DNA of 64,000 bases from positions 10,548,501 to 10,612,500 of the forward strand of contig OU015568.1 of NCBI GenBank assembly GCA_907165135.1. The letters are read 5' to 3'. The notes beneath the pieces were generated by a model. It worked only from the letters and a program-made list of their open reading frames with translations. It was not told where the DNA came from and made no database searches. Position numbers and translations under genes: made by a program. This document shows, piece after piece, positions 23,101 through 32,330 of this stretch. The stretch comes from Oikopleura dioica. Its lineage: Eukaryota > Chordata > Appendicularia > Copelata > Oikopleuridae. The stretch's first letter is position 1. The number at the start of each line of letters is the position of its first letter.

Positions 23101-23261
23101 TCTCATGATTCGACTTCTTTGCTCGAAAGAGTCTTTTCTGTCTCGAGCTTGTTCCTGTCAAAGCTTCGCTGCGCTTTGAAGAGCGAAACTGTGGAGAAGT
23201 ATATTCAATATGGAAGCTGCGAAGATATCGCCGAGTTTATCAAAAATCATCTTAACAAATA
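20134..23261 (+). CDS. hAT-family transposase (multi-exon)
   Basis: Coding segments run from about 20134 (MGKKRKIDHDFISFAEATK) through 20760-21035, 21080-21373, 21723-22060, 22095-22730, 22772-22900 and 22941-23261. Catalytic hallmarks of hAT are present: an LDH-type first Asp region (HVMLDHQYMKRG, about 20990), the second Asp in FVSISSDFAALNL (about 21245) followed by CAAH (the CxxH motif, about 21311), and the C-terminal dimerisation segment LLERVFSVSSLFLSKLRCALKSE ending KNHLNK at 23261. The N-terminal DNA-binding domain is not clearly a BED finger. One intron (21374-21722) is swollen by a minisatellite. Exon borders are approximate and I cannot say whether it is active, but no obvious disabling stop was seen inside the assigned segments. 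Confidence 0.8.
21393..21713. repeat. ACGAACCTAGTC minisatellite in transposase intron
   Basis: About 20 tandem copies of a 14-15 bp unit with core ACGAACCTAGTC. Spacers alternate CATC, CTTT/CTTC and CAC, making a three-unit higher-order period of about 43 bp. The array is broken once by about 40 bp of A/T-rich DNA (21617-21657). It lies within an intron with plausible borders (GTACAT at 21374, TTCTAG at 21722). Confidence 0.85.
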
Positions 23262-23535
23262 GTTTTTTATCACTAACTTTATTTTTTCTAATAAACCTTA
23301 TTTTTAATAGTATTTTTTGAATAGTGCTCTATTGGGCTAATCGGGCAAAACTGGGCTAACTGGAAAAAACTGGGCTTACTGGGCAAAACTGGGCTAACTG
23401 GGCAAAACTGGGCTAACTGGGCAAACTGGGCTGGGCTGGGCCACTAACCTGAAAATCTTTTACTGGGCTGGGCTGGGCTGGGCCAGCTACTGGGCGGCCC
23501 AGGTGCCGACCCCAGAAGGAGTAGATCCAGAAGCA

Positions 23536-23878
23536 ATGAATGTCATTCTTCAATACCTGGCCAACTTTGGGTTTGTCAAGACAAAAGCAGAAGAGCTTGC
23601 GCAGCTCAAGAGAGAAAACCAAAAGCTGAAAGAAGAAATCGAAAAGAGCAAAGATACGCTATCTTGCAGAGTTTGCTTTGAATATTTTGGCCTTTCAAAG
23701 GTAATTAATTTTGAAATTATTAATTCATCCAGTCAATTTTTAGCTTTGCACTCTTCCATGCGGCCATATCTACTGCAAAGAATGCGTCAAAAGGTTCCCC
23801 AAAGATCCTCACTTAGCTTCAGTTATCACCTGCCCGACATGTAACCAGGGAACTCGTACTGTTATTCATCTCTTCTGA
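23536..23878 (+). CDS. Small coiled-coil RING-finger protein
   Basis: Two exons (23536-23700 and 23744-23878; intron 43 nt) give 99 residues from MNVILQYLANFGFV. A coiled-coil (about residues 15-38, EELAQLKRENQKLKEEIEKS) is followed by a C3HC4 RING: CRVC, CGHIYCKEC, CPTC, so both zinc sites are complete. Such proteins are usually E3 ubiquitin ligases; the substrate is unknown. The frame is open upstream through the target duplication into the transposon end, but the ATG at 23536 is the first ATG. The hAT element separates it from the upstream cistron and from its likely splice acceptor. The RING intron interrupts the same place, and in the same phase, as in the neighbour at 24187, so the two RING domains are probably duplicates. 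Confidence 0.72.
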
Positions 23879-24186
23879 ATCGGCACAACTGATTCTGAAA
23901 TCTTTTCACTCAATTTTTAATGCTTTTACCGTAGCCCAAAATCCTCAAAATTATGATAATTTTCATATTATATCATACAATTTATATGGAATCAGGACAT
24001 GTCTATCGTCAGCTTTATTATGGATCTATTTTCTCTACTGCCCTCACTTGCTGCCTTTCGGCTAAAACGCCTAAATTTCTGCATTCTAAACCACAACTTA
24101 TTGAAAAGTTCTAATATTGATAAATAAATTTTATATGGATAAATTGCAATTGTTTTCGTCATTACAATCCCAGTCTTCTTCATAGA
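23879..24186. other. Intergenic between the two RING genes
   Basis: 308 bp, A/T-rich. It ends TCTTCTTCATAG, A, ATG; the AG at 24184-24185 is a probable trans-splice acceptor. The same-strand setting allows an operon, though the gap is long. Confidence 0.45.
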
Positions 24187-25467
24187 ATGTCGGGCTACAG
24201 AGGAAGAGGTCGCGGCAACCGCCGGACAGGAGGAATGTCGATTAGAGGACGCGGTCGAGGATTCGGAGGAGTCAATGTCTGCCAGCATTACCTTAATGGG
24301 TCATGTAATTTTGGTACGAGATGTCGGAACTACCATCCTCCGACCTACTCTCCACCCAGTTTAGGCGATTCGCGTGAGTCGATTCCTGCGACAATTGCGA
24401 CGGCGAACCACCCGGAAACGGCTGGACCCACACCAAGAGTCGGAACTGGTCGTGGATCGGGTCGTGGTAGAGCTCTATGGAGAGGTGGACCCATCCAATA
24501 TAGTGCATCTGTTCGTGGAAATTCTCGTGGTCGTGGGAATCTTATTCCCCGACCAAGTGGAAATGCCTCAAATTCAAATCCAACTGTAGCGGTCAATCGG
24601 ATCCCAGATGATGCTTTAAACACGCGGGCCGTTCCTCCAGATGAACTCAGTGATGACGATGACTTTCTTGAGGATGGAGAAATTGATGACGAATCAGACA
24701 TCAGCGTCGATTACAAGTTTGCATGATAAATATTTTCAAGATCGCCTCACTTTCATATTTAGTGATCTACACGTAGATGAGGCACAGGATTTCGAAGACT
24801 ATTTCTACTTGCCTGGCGATTTTAGTGATAACAGTGACAGATTTTCCGGATTTGGAGAAGAAATATTATATAACGATGTAAGAATTTTAGAAACCTCGAA
24901 GTTGACGTGTTCCATATTTAATGATAAGATTCATTTCTTTATTCAGGGAGATGATATTTTGGAAAATCCTTTCGAAACCATCATGGGTCGTGCTTTCGGT
25001 CGAGCAAATCGTCAGCCGGCTGCTCCTAATAATGCTCCTGCAGCGGCAAATGGAGCGCTTACTGCAAATGGTAAGTGTTAATACTCCTCGTTGATTTCAT
25101 TGCTTCAATAGATGTACAATCCTTCGCTACTCGTGTGACTCAGTCAATGCAGTCAAAGGATGAACAGATCAAGGAGCTGAAAGAAGAGGTGGATCGCCTC
25201 AAAGAAATTATCGAGGGCACTGACGAAAGCAAGAAGGACGGTCGTCTCTGCACTCTAAAATGCGGAGTTTGCCTCGACATCAAGAAAGCCACAGAGGTAT
25301 TTACATTTAATGCGATATTTTCCTACCCTTCTGTCAAGTTCTCGGTGAATACTCCTTGTGGACACTGTTTCTGCAAGACCTGCAACGCCTCCCTCAAGGG
25401 AAACCGAGATTTCAAATGTCCAAAATGCCGAGCGAGAGTGCAGCGACAGACCGACATTTTCGTTTGA
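24187..25467 (+). CDS. RGG-CCCH-coiled-coil-RING protein
   Basis: Five exons (24187-24716, 24763-24877, 24947-25070, 25112-25296, 25339-25467) give 360 residues. The order is: an Arg/Gly-rich head (GYRGRGRGNRRTGG, residues 2-30); a CCCH zinc finger (CQHYLNGSCNFGTRCRNYH, about 38-56); a second RGG segment; an acidic stretch (DELSDDDDFLEDGEIDDESD); an Ala/Asn-rich linker; a coiled-coil (KDEQIKELKEEVDRLKEII); and a C-terminal C3HC4 RING (CGVC, CGHCFCKTC, CPKC). RGG and CCCH modules bind RNA and RING domains recruit E2 enzymes, so an RNA-linked ubiquitin ligase is a reasonable inference. I do not recognise a named orthologue. An AATAAA is at 25653-25658. Confidence 0.8.
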
Positions 25468-28400
25468 TCCCCTGCTCCAACTTCACATTTTTCATCACTC
25501 ACAATATTTTCCGCGCGTCCATCTTTTTGTATTCTAACGGACAAAAAATCATTGAAACAAGTGTATGAAGCATCGATTTTCCCTCAACAAGTTTTATTTT
25601 CTGAAACTTCACACAAAGATGCCTTCTATTTTTTACCCAGTGTTAACTGCCAAATAAACCACAAAAATAAAAATTCGAACTCTTTTTCATCTCGATGAGG
25701 CGATACTAGTTATTCTCTTCTGTAGGTCGATTCTAAAATTTACCGAAAACAAATTGCGAGGAAATGAGATAAGACAACTTTCGGCAGAGGGCATTTATTA
25801 TCACTCCGATATTCGTTTTTGATAAGTTCATCGGGTGCTCAAAACGGATTGCCGGGTACTTATCGGTCAAATCCGTAAACAGCGGGAGATATAGAAACAC
25901 GGAAAACACGCTTTCCATAGTCAGATACCGATTACGCCGATATTGAGCGCTTATCAGCGGAACACTTCCACCGGTTATCGCTACTTTGAGTACAATGCTT
26001 GGCCCAGCAGAAGCGCCACCGCCGAGGCACTGTTTCCGCAACACCGCAGGAGCTTATCACCGACAGATATCGAAGTACCTCCCATTGTCGGTGCACCTGA
26101 CAAGTTGAGTACACTTGCGGTTCAGAACTTTTTCCAAAACAGGAGATTTTTCCATATGAAATTCATTTATAAGTTATCTTCTGGAAATCGTGTTTTTCAA
26201 AATAATTAAGAGAAACAAAGGGGACTCATTGCATGATCCCAGTTTTAATAAATACTAGTACTCATTTAATATGGAGAGCAGACAAACAACGCCGTGCCGG
26301 GAATTCTTTTATTATTTTATCAAATACATTAAACAGTTTTTCAAAAATTATCAACATGGAATGCAAGAGTAAAAATAAAAAAAAACAGGAACGAAAAGTA
26401 CTTCAAAGTCGTTTTCCTCTCACAAAGTCTTTATGCAAATGATCGCGATAATAGTGCTTCCTTTTCCTAAAATGTATTCTGCGTTGTGCATTCCAGTGCC
26501 CTATCAGTAGGGCTCGCTGCATGTCGCCGGGGTTGTTATCAGCTGCGCGTATCTATCTTGCCACTTGTGTTGCCATTTCCGGTACTCCTCGTCTGCGCGT
26601 TTCTTCTTTTTCGACACCAGGTGGAGTTAACACGAAGAGTGAGGAAGTAAAATATATGGAAATGCTAAGAAATGTAAATGGGGATCTCGATGGCACCGAT
26701 AGTCCGGAGGAGGAGACCCTGCCGGTGGACGTCGAGACCTTCGACAGCGTTATCGCCGCGTTATCAGTGACTGTGCGGCCGGGAGCGCCCGCTGCGACAA
26801 TTATTCGGAGGAACAGGGCACTTAGATCACTTTGTTGAGAAATATACTGCCGCCTATACACTGGAGTTATCATAATTTCTTTTGATCTCCGGGCATCGAC
26901 CGACAACTTGGCAACTTCGGATTCCTGAAAAATGGTACTCAACTGATTCATTATCAGGCGATAAGCATTCGAGCAACGCTTCAAAGTGGCAATCTTCCTT
27001 CCAATGAAACTACTATTAACTTTTTATGGCGCTATATATTTATACACATACTTGTTTCGTGTGTGGCGAATCAGAAAAAAACGTTTACCGTCGAAAAATG
27101 CTTCGGAATGTGGGAAGACAGCTGTGCTTGATGAATTCTTCCGGCTACTGGTAATTGATTTTCTCAACCAAATCAGCAGCGATAGGCGGGCTAGGCGACG
27201 AAAGAATATAGAAGATCCCACGAATCGTGGTACAACACATTTGTTAATCGTCAAATCGGTATCACTAAATCAGGGTTCTAAAAAGAATGAATTGTGCTGA
27301 AGACGCTCAAAATGCACGTTAATTGCCTTTCTTGGTGATTCCACCGGGGGTTTTCTGTTAATGGTTTCCTTTCGGAAGACAATATCCTTCCGCGTGCGGC
27401 GATAAAATATATCTTCAATCGTTGCGCTCATCGACATTAGTTCCTTCCTGGCTTTTCTGAAGCCTAATCGTTGAGCTATGAGACTGAATTTCTAAACAGC
27501 TATATTTTTGAGAAACCGCGATGGTTTTAATATTTCCGGGAAAGGAGCGGATCGAAAACGAAGAAGCTTTGTAAGATAATGCAGCCTGCGTAGAAAGGCA
27601 AAGAGAATAGAGCGGCTCTAGCGCTGGGCTAATAGCTTGGCTTAGCATCGCAAGTATCCCCCCGGATAGGTCGGGGGATACTATAATCCGGGCGGCGCTC
27701 GGTGGTGGTGGCGCCTTTCACCAGACACTGCGGCGGGCCATTCTGACGGCTGGTCGTGATTAACAGGTGCCTTTTGTTGCGACCTGCTAAGTCGGACTTC
27801 CTTGCTGATACTTCTAGAACAAGAACATTCGATTCCGATTGACATCCGCCGGGTTGTGCCAGAGAGACACCGATAGACAAGAGAGATAGAGAAACAAGGC
27901 AATTTACGCCGCAGTGCGTTTTACCGAGGAATAGCGCTAAACATCCTGAAGACACGAAGCACGGAAGACCGCCATTATAAAAAAGAGAGACTCAACAGAA
28001 TTCACTGAGATGGAATTGATGCCTTTTAAAAATCTACTGGGGCTACCACCTGTTTCTGGAATCAACTCGATAGCAAATGAGTACTCAAAAGGTTTGCATA
28101 CAATAGCATATTATGTTATACAGTTTTAATTTCAGTTTGCTTTCCCAATATTGTAATTAATTAATTTTGCCTACCGGAGCTTTTTTCTCTAGATTCTGGT
28201 GGTGCATCACCTCGCTAAACTGGGGCTTTCAGCGGCCTCAGCAAGCAGCGTAACTCGAGCAACCGGAATGGCTTTTGAGATTAACACCTCTGTGAGCCAT
28301 TTTGAAAATTGGCGGAGGCTTTCTCCATTCTGCAGTTGGTGTTAGTGCCAGGGTCAATTTGCTCTGACTAGGCTCAAGTGAGAAGTGAAATGGAATACCC

Positions 28401-28710
28401 AAGCAGGAACAGAGGTTCCGTCGGATTTAACACCTCCACCGGCAGCACGCGCAGCCGAGCTAAGCCCCGCATAGAGCACCGACCGGTGTCGAATGTATTT
28501 CTCACACCCTGAAAAGCCCCGTCAAAGCCACCCGAGCGCTATTACTGCTTTTCCGCCATTACCTTTTTTCGCACTTTACCCGTTCCGCAATTTTGGGATC
28601 ATCAACGACAATTGATTTCCACCTAACTTCGGAACATCAAATGCTGTTTTATTCGTGCTAAGAAAAGACTCAAGGATTTTTTAGTAAAATTTGTTGGCTT
28701 AGATACAGAA
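25468..28710. other. Intergenic region upstream of the ELK-type gene
   Basis: About 3.2 kb with no recognisable gene. Opposed open frames at 26521-26838 (+) and 26553-26984 (-) overlap on different strands and match nothing I know. A 9-bp-arm hairpin (GTATCCCCC/GGGGGATAC) lies at 27654-27681. Repeated CTTATC/GATAAG cores occur around 25855-26060. Part of it may be enhancer sequence for the ETS gene. Confidence 0.45.
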
Positions 28711-30190
28711 ATGCATAAATTTTTAAGCGGGAAAGCAATTTCCTCAATTTCAAGCGCTAATCAGTCATGTTTAGTCGGCAGCTTCGACGTGAACATCACA
28801 CTCTGGCAATTTCTACTTGAGCTGCTCATGGATCATAAAAATTCCAGTCATCTGATTTCCTGGACGTCAAAAGGTAAAATGGAAAACTTTTCAAATTCAA
28901 TACTTACGGTTGAGTAGAAGGAGAATTCAAGCTTCACCGCTCGGAAGAAGTGGCTCGATTATGGGGAATGCGCAAAAACAAGACAAACATGAATTACGAC
29001 AAGCTTTCCCGAGCACTACGTTACTATTATGATAAGGTGCGATAATGACAAGCCAGGCCAAAAGGGCAGATAAATTGTTATAAAAGCTTTATCTCATTCA
29101 AAATTTTAAGAACATCATCAAGAAAGTCAACGGGCAGAAGTTTGTCTACAAATTCGTTCAATTTCCAGAGCACTTTGATACAGCAGAAATAAAAATCACC
29201 AACTCGCCGTCAGTTTCATCAACGGAGGCTACTCCACCATCAGTTTCAACGTCGCCTAAACCAACTATCAACCCTCGAAAACGACGAATATTCGGTAAAT
29301 ATTTGAAAACATACGATAATAAAATATCATTTGATTAAAAAATAATTTATTTTTTAGATGAACCGTCAACACCACCACCCTCTTCGCATCGAGCCAATTC
29401 CTTAGCTGCTCTTCTTTCTGAATCTATTGCTGCTCAAAACTCAGCGGCCATCGCCGCGGCTTCACTCGCTGCAGCATCCGCAAATTTAGGAGCCTGTCCA
29501 GCTTCTACTCCGAATTTCGGCACTCCTGGTATGATCGTTGATAGCCACTTTCAATTTACTTCTCTTATCAGCCCCTGCTGCTCCAGGATTTAAGCTGGGC
29601 GGTGACGGAGCAGCCCGCGCCGCTTTCCATCCGGCCAAGGCGATCTCTCCTTCCCACACTGGCCCACCACCCATGCCGAGCCTCTTATCACCCCTCTTCC
29701 CGAATTTCAATCAGATCGCCACTTATCAGTATCTCCTGTTGCAGCAACAAGGTCTTACGCGGAATATCTTCTCACTGCCGCCACTACGCCCAACTTTTCC
29801 TATTCCGAGCTCGACGCCAAAGGTAACATTACCAAGCATGCTATCCATTGTTACACCGACTGGAGCTCCTTCCACACCAACAGGGTAAAAAATCAATTTC
29901 TTATACTTTCCCCTAATCCTCAATTTGAAGCGTGCCCTCTGAGACAGGTGCAACTGAGTGCTGCGTGACCGTCGTTGATGATGATTCCAACAGGTAAACC
30001 TCGTCTTCCTCTTTTCAAGATTTATAATTTCCGATTTTAAAGTGACGAGTCGCCACTACCATCAAAAATCAGGCGCATCGAGGACAAATCACCAACTGCT
30101 CCATCCTCTCCCAAGAAGATTGAACAGGAGACAAATGAGGAGCAGCCACTAGATTTGACAAAAAAGACTTCAAAAGTTTCAGACGAGTAA
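28711..30190 (+). CDS. ELK: ELK-type ETS transcription factor
   Basis: Seven exons (28711-28873, 28921-29036, 29111-29294, 29358-29528, 29572-29884, 29931-29993, 30043-30190) give 385 residues. The N-terminal ETS domain (about residues 29-115: [69 protein letters not shown]) is closest to the ternary-complex subfamily ELK1/3/4, in which the ETS domain is N-terminal. The middle is Ala/Ser/Pro-rich. Near the C-terminus QPLDLTKK matches the CtBP co-repressor docking motif, as in ELK3/Net. A clear D-box or FxFP MAPK dock was not found. The start is the ATG after a GCTTAG acceptor. An AATAAA is at 30261-30266. Confidence 0.9.
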
Positions 30191-30585
30191 AATTGTTCAA
30201 TGAACTTGAAAGGAGGATAATATGTACACAAAATATTTCTATTTCTTCACTTGATGTCATAATAAAGTTCACAGCACTTTTTGAATTCGACTAAGTCCGT
30301 GTATGAGAAAACTGGCTATATCTTGGAATTATGATATCTTTCATGGATGAGCGCAGCGATGTTTTCTTTGATCCTAAAACACGTATGAGGAAGTGGAAAG
30401 AGTTTCATATCAATAAAAAGTGGAGATTGTCCTGTCTCATACAGTATGAGACTTTTAATTTACTTTGATGTCAGAATACTTGTGTTATGATTTTAGAGAG
30501 CAACAAAAGCTGTCGCCAAAAAGTGTGCTTTTTTGGAATCATAAACTCTAAGTTTACAAAGTATCTCGTGACTAAGCCCAATTAG
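30191..30585. other. Intergenic after the ELK-type gene
   Basis: Contains the ELK AATAAA and an inverted repeat GTCTCATAC-AG-TATGAGAC at 30434-30452. Related TATGAGA/TATGAGG words occur near 30302 and 30388. No gene is seen. Confidence 0.4.
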
Positions 30586-30658
30586 GGCACCAGATTGATG
30601 AGTTCTGACCGTTCTCGGTATTTACGACCCGAGACCTACGATGGTCTAGGTTGGTGCC
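30586..30658 (+). ncRNA. Candidate 73-nt structured RNA
   Basis: GGCACCA (30586-30592) pairs perfectly with TGGTGCC (30652-30658), closing exactly 73 nt. Inside are three further possible hairpins: AGA/TCT near the 5' end, TCTCGG/CCGAGA around a ten-base loop, and AGACC/GGTCT around a six-base loop. The outline resembles a tRNA cloverleaf, but there is no consensus T-loop (TTCGA) or D-loop G-G, and the second and third stems overlap by two bases. It is a candidate only. Confidence 0.25.
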
Positions 30659-30706
30659 AGACACTCTCGACTACATTCCTTTGATTTTAAAGAGATTTCT
30701 AAGAAA

Positions 30707-31614
30707 ATGGCGAAAACGGCAAATGCGGAGAAACACTCGGGCATTCTTGCTTTGTTGATTTTAGGATTGGTTAAGCTTATGAGATTGAAATATATAAAAA
30801 TATTAAAACTAAAAGCTCATAAACCTCATCAAGTTATTATTTTTACTGGTTACGGCCTTGGCTGGTCAATTTGGAGAGCGATTGAAGGAAACGTTCTAAT
30901 TGACATTTAAAAGTGTGATTTTTACTCGAATATATAATTCATTGATGTCATAAAACGTTGATGTTAGAATCAATGCATGTTCCTACTTGGCTCGTTTTTT
31001 ACTACCTCGCGTTATTCGCTGTGATCCTTCTTCATGGCTTTTTCGGAATTGTTGCTTGGGTGGTAGGTTATTAATTTATGACATAATAATAAATTTTTTG
31101 TCAAACTCACGAAATATAAAAAAAATTGTTTAGACGAAATCCGTGAGAATGTACCTTGCTGTTTGCTTTATCTCAGATTGGAGCTCACTTATGCTTTTAT
31201 ACTTTTAACCTAGAATATTTCTCATGCAAACAGAATAGCTCCTTGGAAGTCTTCCTTGCTATCGCGGCATTCATTAGCGCTGGACTTGGAATTTGGATCT
31301 GCCTCAAAGTATTTGAAGTTGCTGCCACAGAAGAACTAATAAAACCGTTCACGCTCTCAGGAATGTTTTTAAAAATATAAACTTTATGATCTGACTTTTT
31401 AAGAATTAAGATCTCTATAAATTTCTATTCAATAAGGTTCATACGAATTCTCAATTTTCTCATCATTTCTGAAACACATAAAGTTACTATCGATTCGTTT
31501 GTTGTTGGATTCTTACTCTTGCTCCTTGGATACATGAGCTTTTTCACCCCTAGGCGCGCATGCATGGTTGTTTGTCAAGACTCCTGCTACGAGACTACTG
31601 CTGAAGAAAATTGA
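30707..31614 (+). CDS. Multi-pass membrane protein, unknown family
   Basis: Several same-strand coding segments separated by short intron-like gaps: 30707 onwards (MAKTANAEKHSGILALLILGLV ... VIIFTGYGLGWSIW), about 30973-31060 (HVPTWLVFYYLALFAVILLHGFFGIVAWV), about 31148-31360 (CTLLFALSQIGAHLCFYTF ... FLAIAAFISAGLGIWICLKVFEVAA) and about 31437-31614 (RILNFLIISETHKVTIDSFVVGFLLLLLGYMSFF ... CYETTAEEN, stop at 31612). Together they predict four or more membrane helices. Each segment contains a hydrophobic stretch, which is unlikely by chance. Exon borders could not all be fixed. An AATAAA follows at 31659-31664. A tetraspan-type protein is one possibility; none is recognised. Confidence 0.5.
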
Positions 31615-32330
31615 AATATTTTGTACTAACTTTCCACTAATGAATGCCAATAACTTTCAATAAATACAAACTTTTAAATGTTTTTCTGTGAGCGTAGAGA
31701 AGCAGGCCGGTTAGATTGTCAATGTTCCCTGCATTATTGCTTTTTGTAACTTCCAATAACTTTGATATTGATTTTTGAAGCTGAAATTTTCCCCGTGAAA
31801 GCCTAAAAAGACTTCTATTTATTAACTGATCGAGGGAAATCAAGATAGAAACTCAAAGTTTCTAGACGAACACGTAGCACGTATGTTTTCATGCAGATTG
31901 GTAGCTCATTCTATAAGAGTTTAATTCTTCGAACACATGACTTACTTTGATTTCAATTGAAATGAGGGCTTATTAAAGTTGACTTGAGCAAATTTTACCG
32001 CTTAGGTCACTAATATAAGCTCTTACTTTAATGATTCTCGACGACTTAAACTTTTCGAAAATCGGACATGAATTGTGATCCTGAGCCGATATTTGCCAGT
32101 GACAAAAAATCATGAAGGCATTAGCAAATACAGCGGGATAAACAAGAAATGATCATACTCCACTAGTTGTTTTTATTACTGACATTTATTCAATAATGGA
32201 ATCAAGGAGAAGAATGAATTAATATACAGAAAATGTAGCAGTTCGATGGCAGTAAAATGATGAAAAATGATCTTGGGAAAAGTCATTCAGTTAATTATGG
32301 GAGAATAGAAATAGATACATGATAAGGTGC
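31615..32330. other. Intergenic, convergent 3' ends
   Basis: 716 bp between the membrane-protein gene (+) and Otx (-). One 68-codon minus-strand frame (31637-31843) overlaps the AATAAA of the upstream gene and looks accidental. Nothing else is recognised. Confidence 0.4.

Larger units (their letters stand above)
19891..23515 (+). mobile_element. Autonomous-type hAT transposon, 3.6 kb
   Basis: Terminal inverted repeats CTGGGGTCGGCACCTGGGC (19891-19909) and its complement (23497-23515) are perfect over 19 bp. The 8-bp target duplication AAGGAGTA occupies 19883-19890 and 23516-23523. Both ends carry subterminal GCCCAG/CTGGGC arrays (about 19897-20010 and 23330-23510) in opposite orientation. 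The inside encodes a multi-exon hAT transposase. The perfect duplication and tips argue for a young insertion. It sits in the junction between two cistrons. Confidence 0.93.

Noticed and set aside
19587-23878. Lys-rich protein and RING protein as one gene split by the transposon
   Set aside because: No donor in the first part has the phase needed to enter the RING frame, and a stop plus acceptor sits right before the insertion; two cistrons fit better.
26521-26984. Overlapping open frames on both strands (105 and 143 codons)
   Set aside because: They overlap antiparallel, show no domain, and neither has neighbouring exons; kept only as a note in the intergenic entry.
30586-30658. A genuine tRNA
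   Set aside because: The length and closing stem fit, but the T-loop and D-loop consensus are missing and two inner stems overlap.
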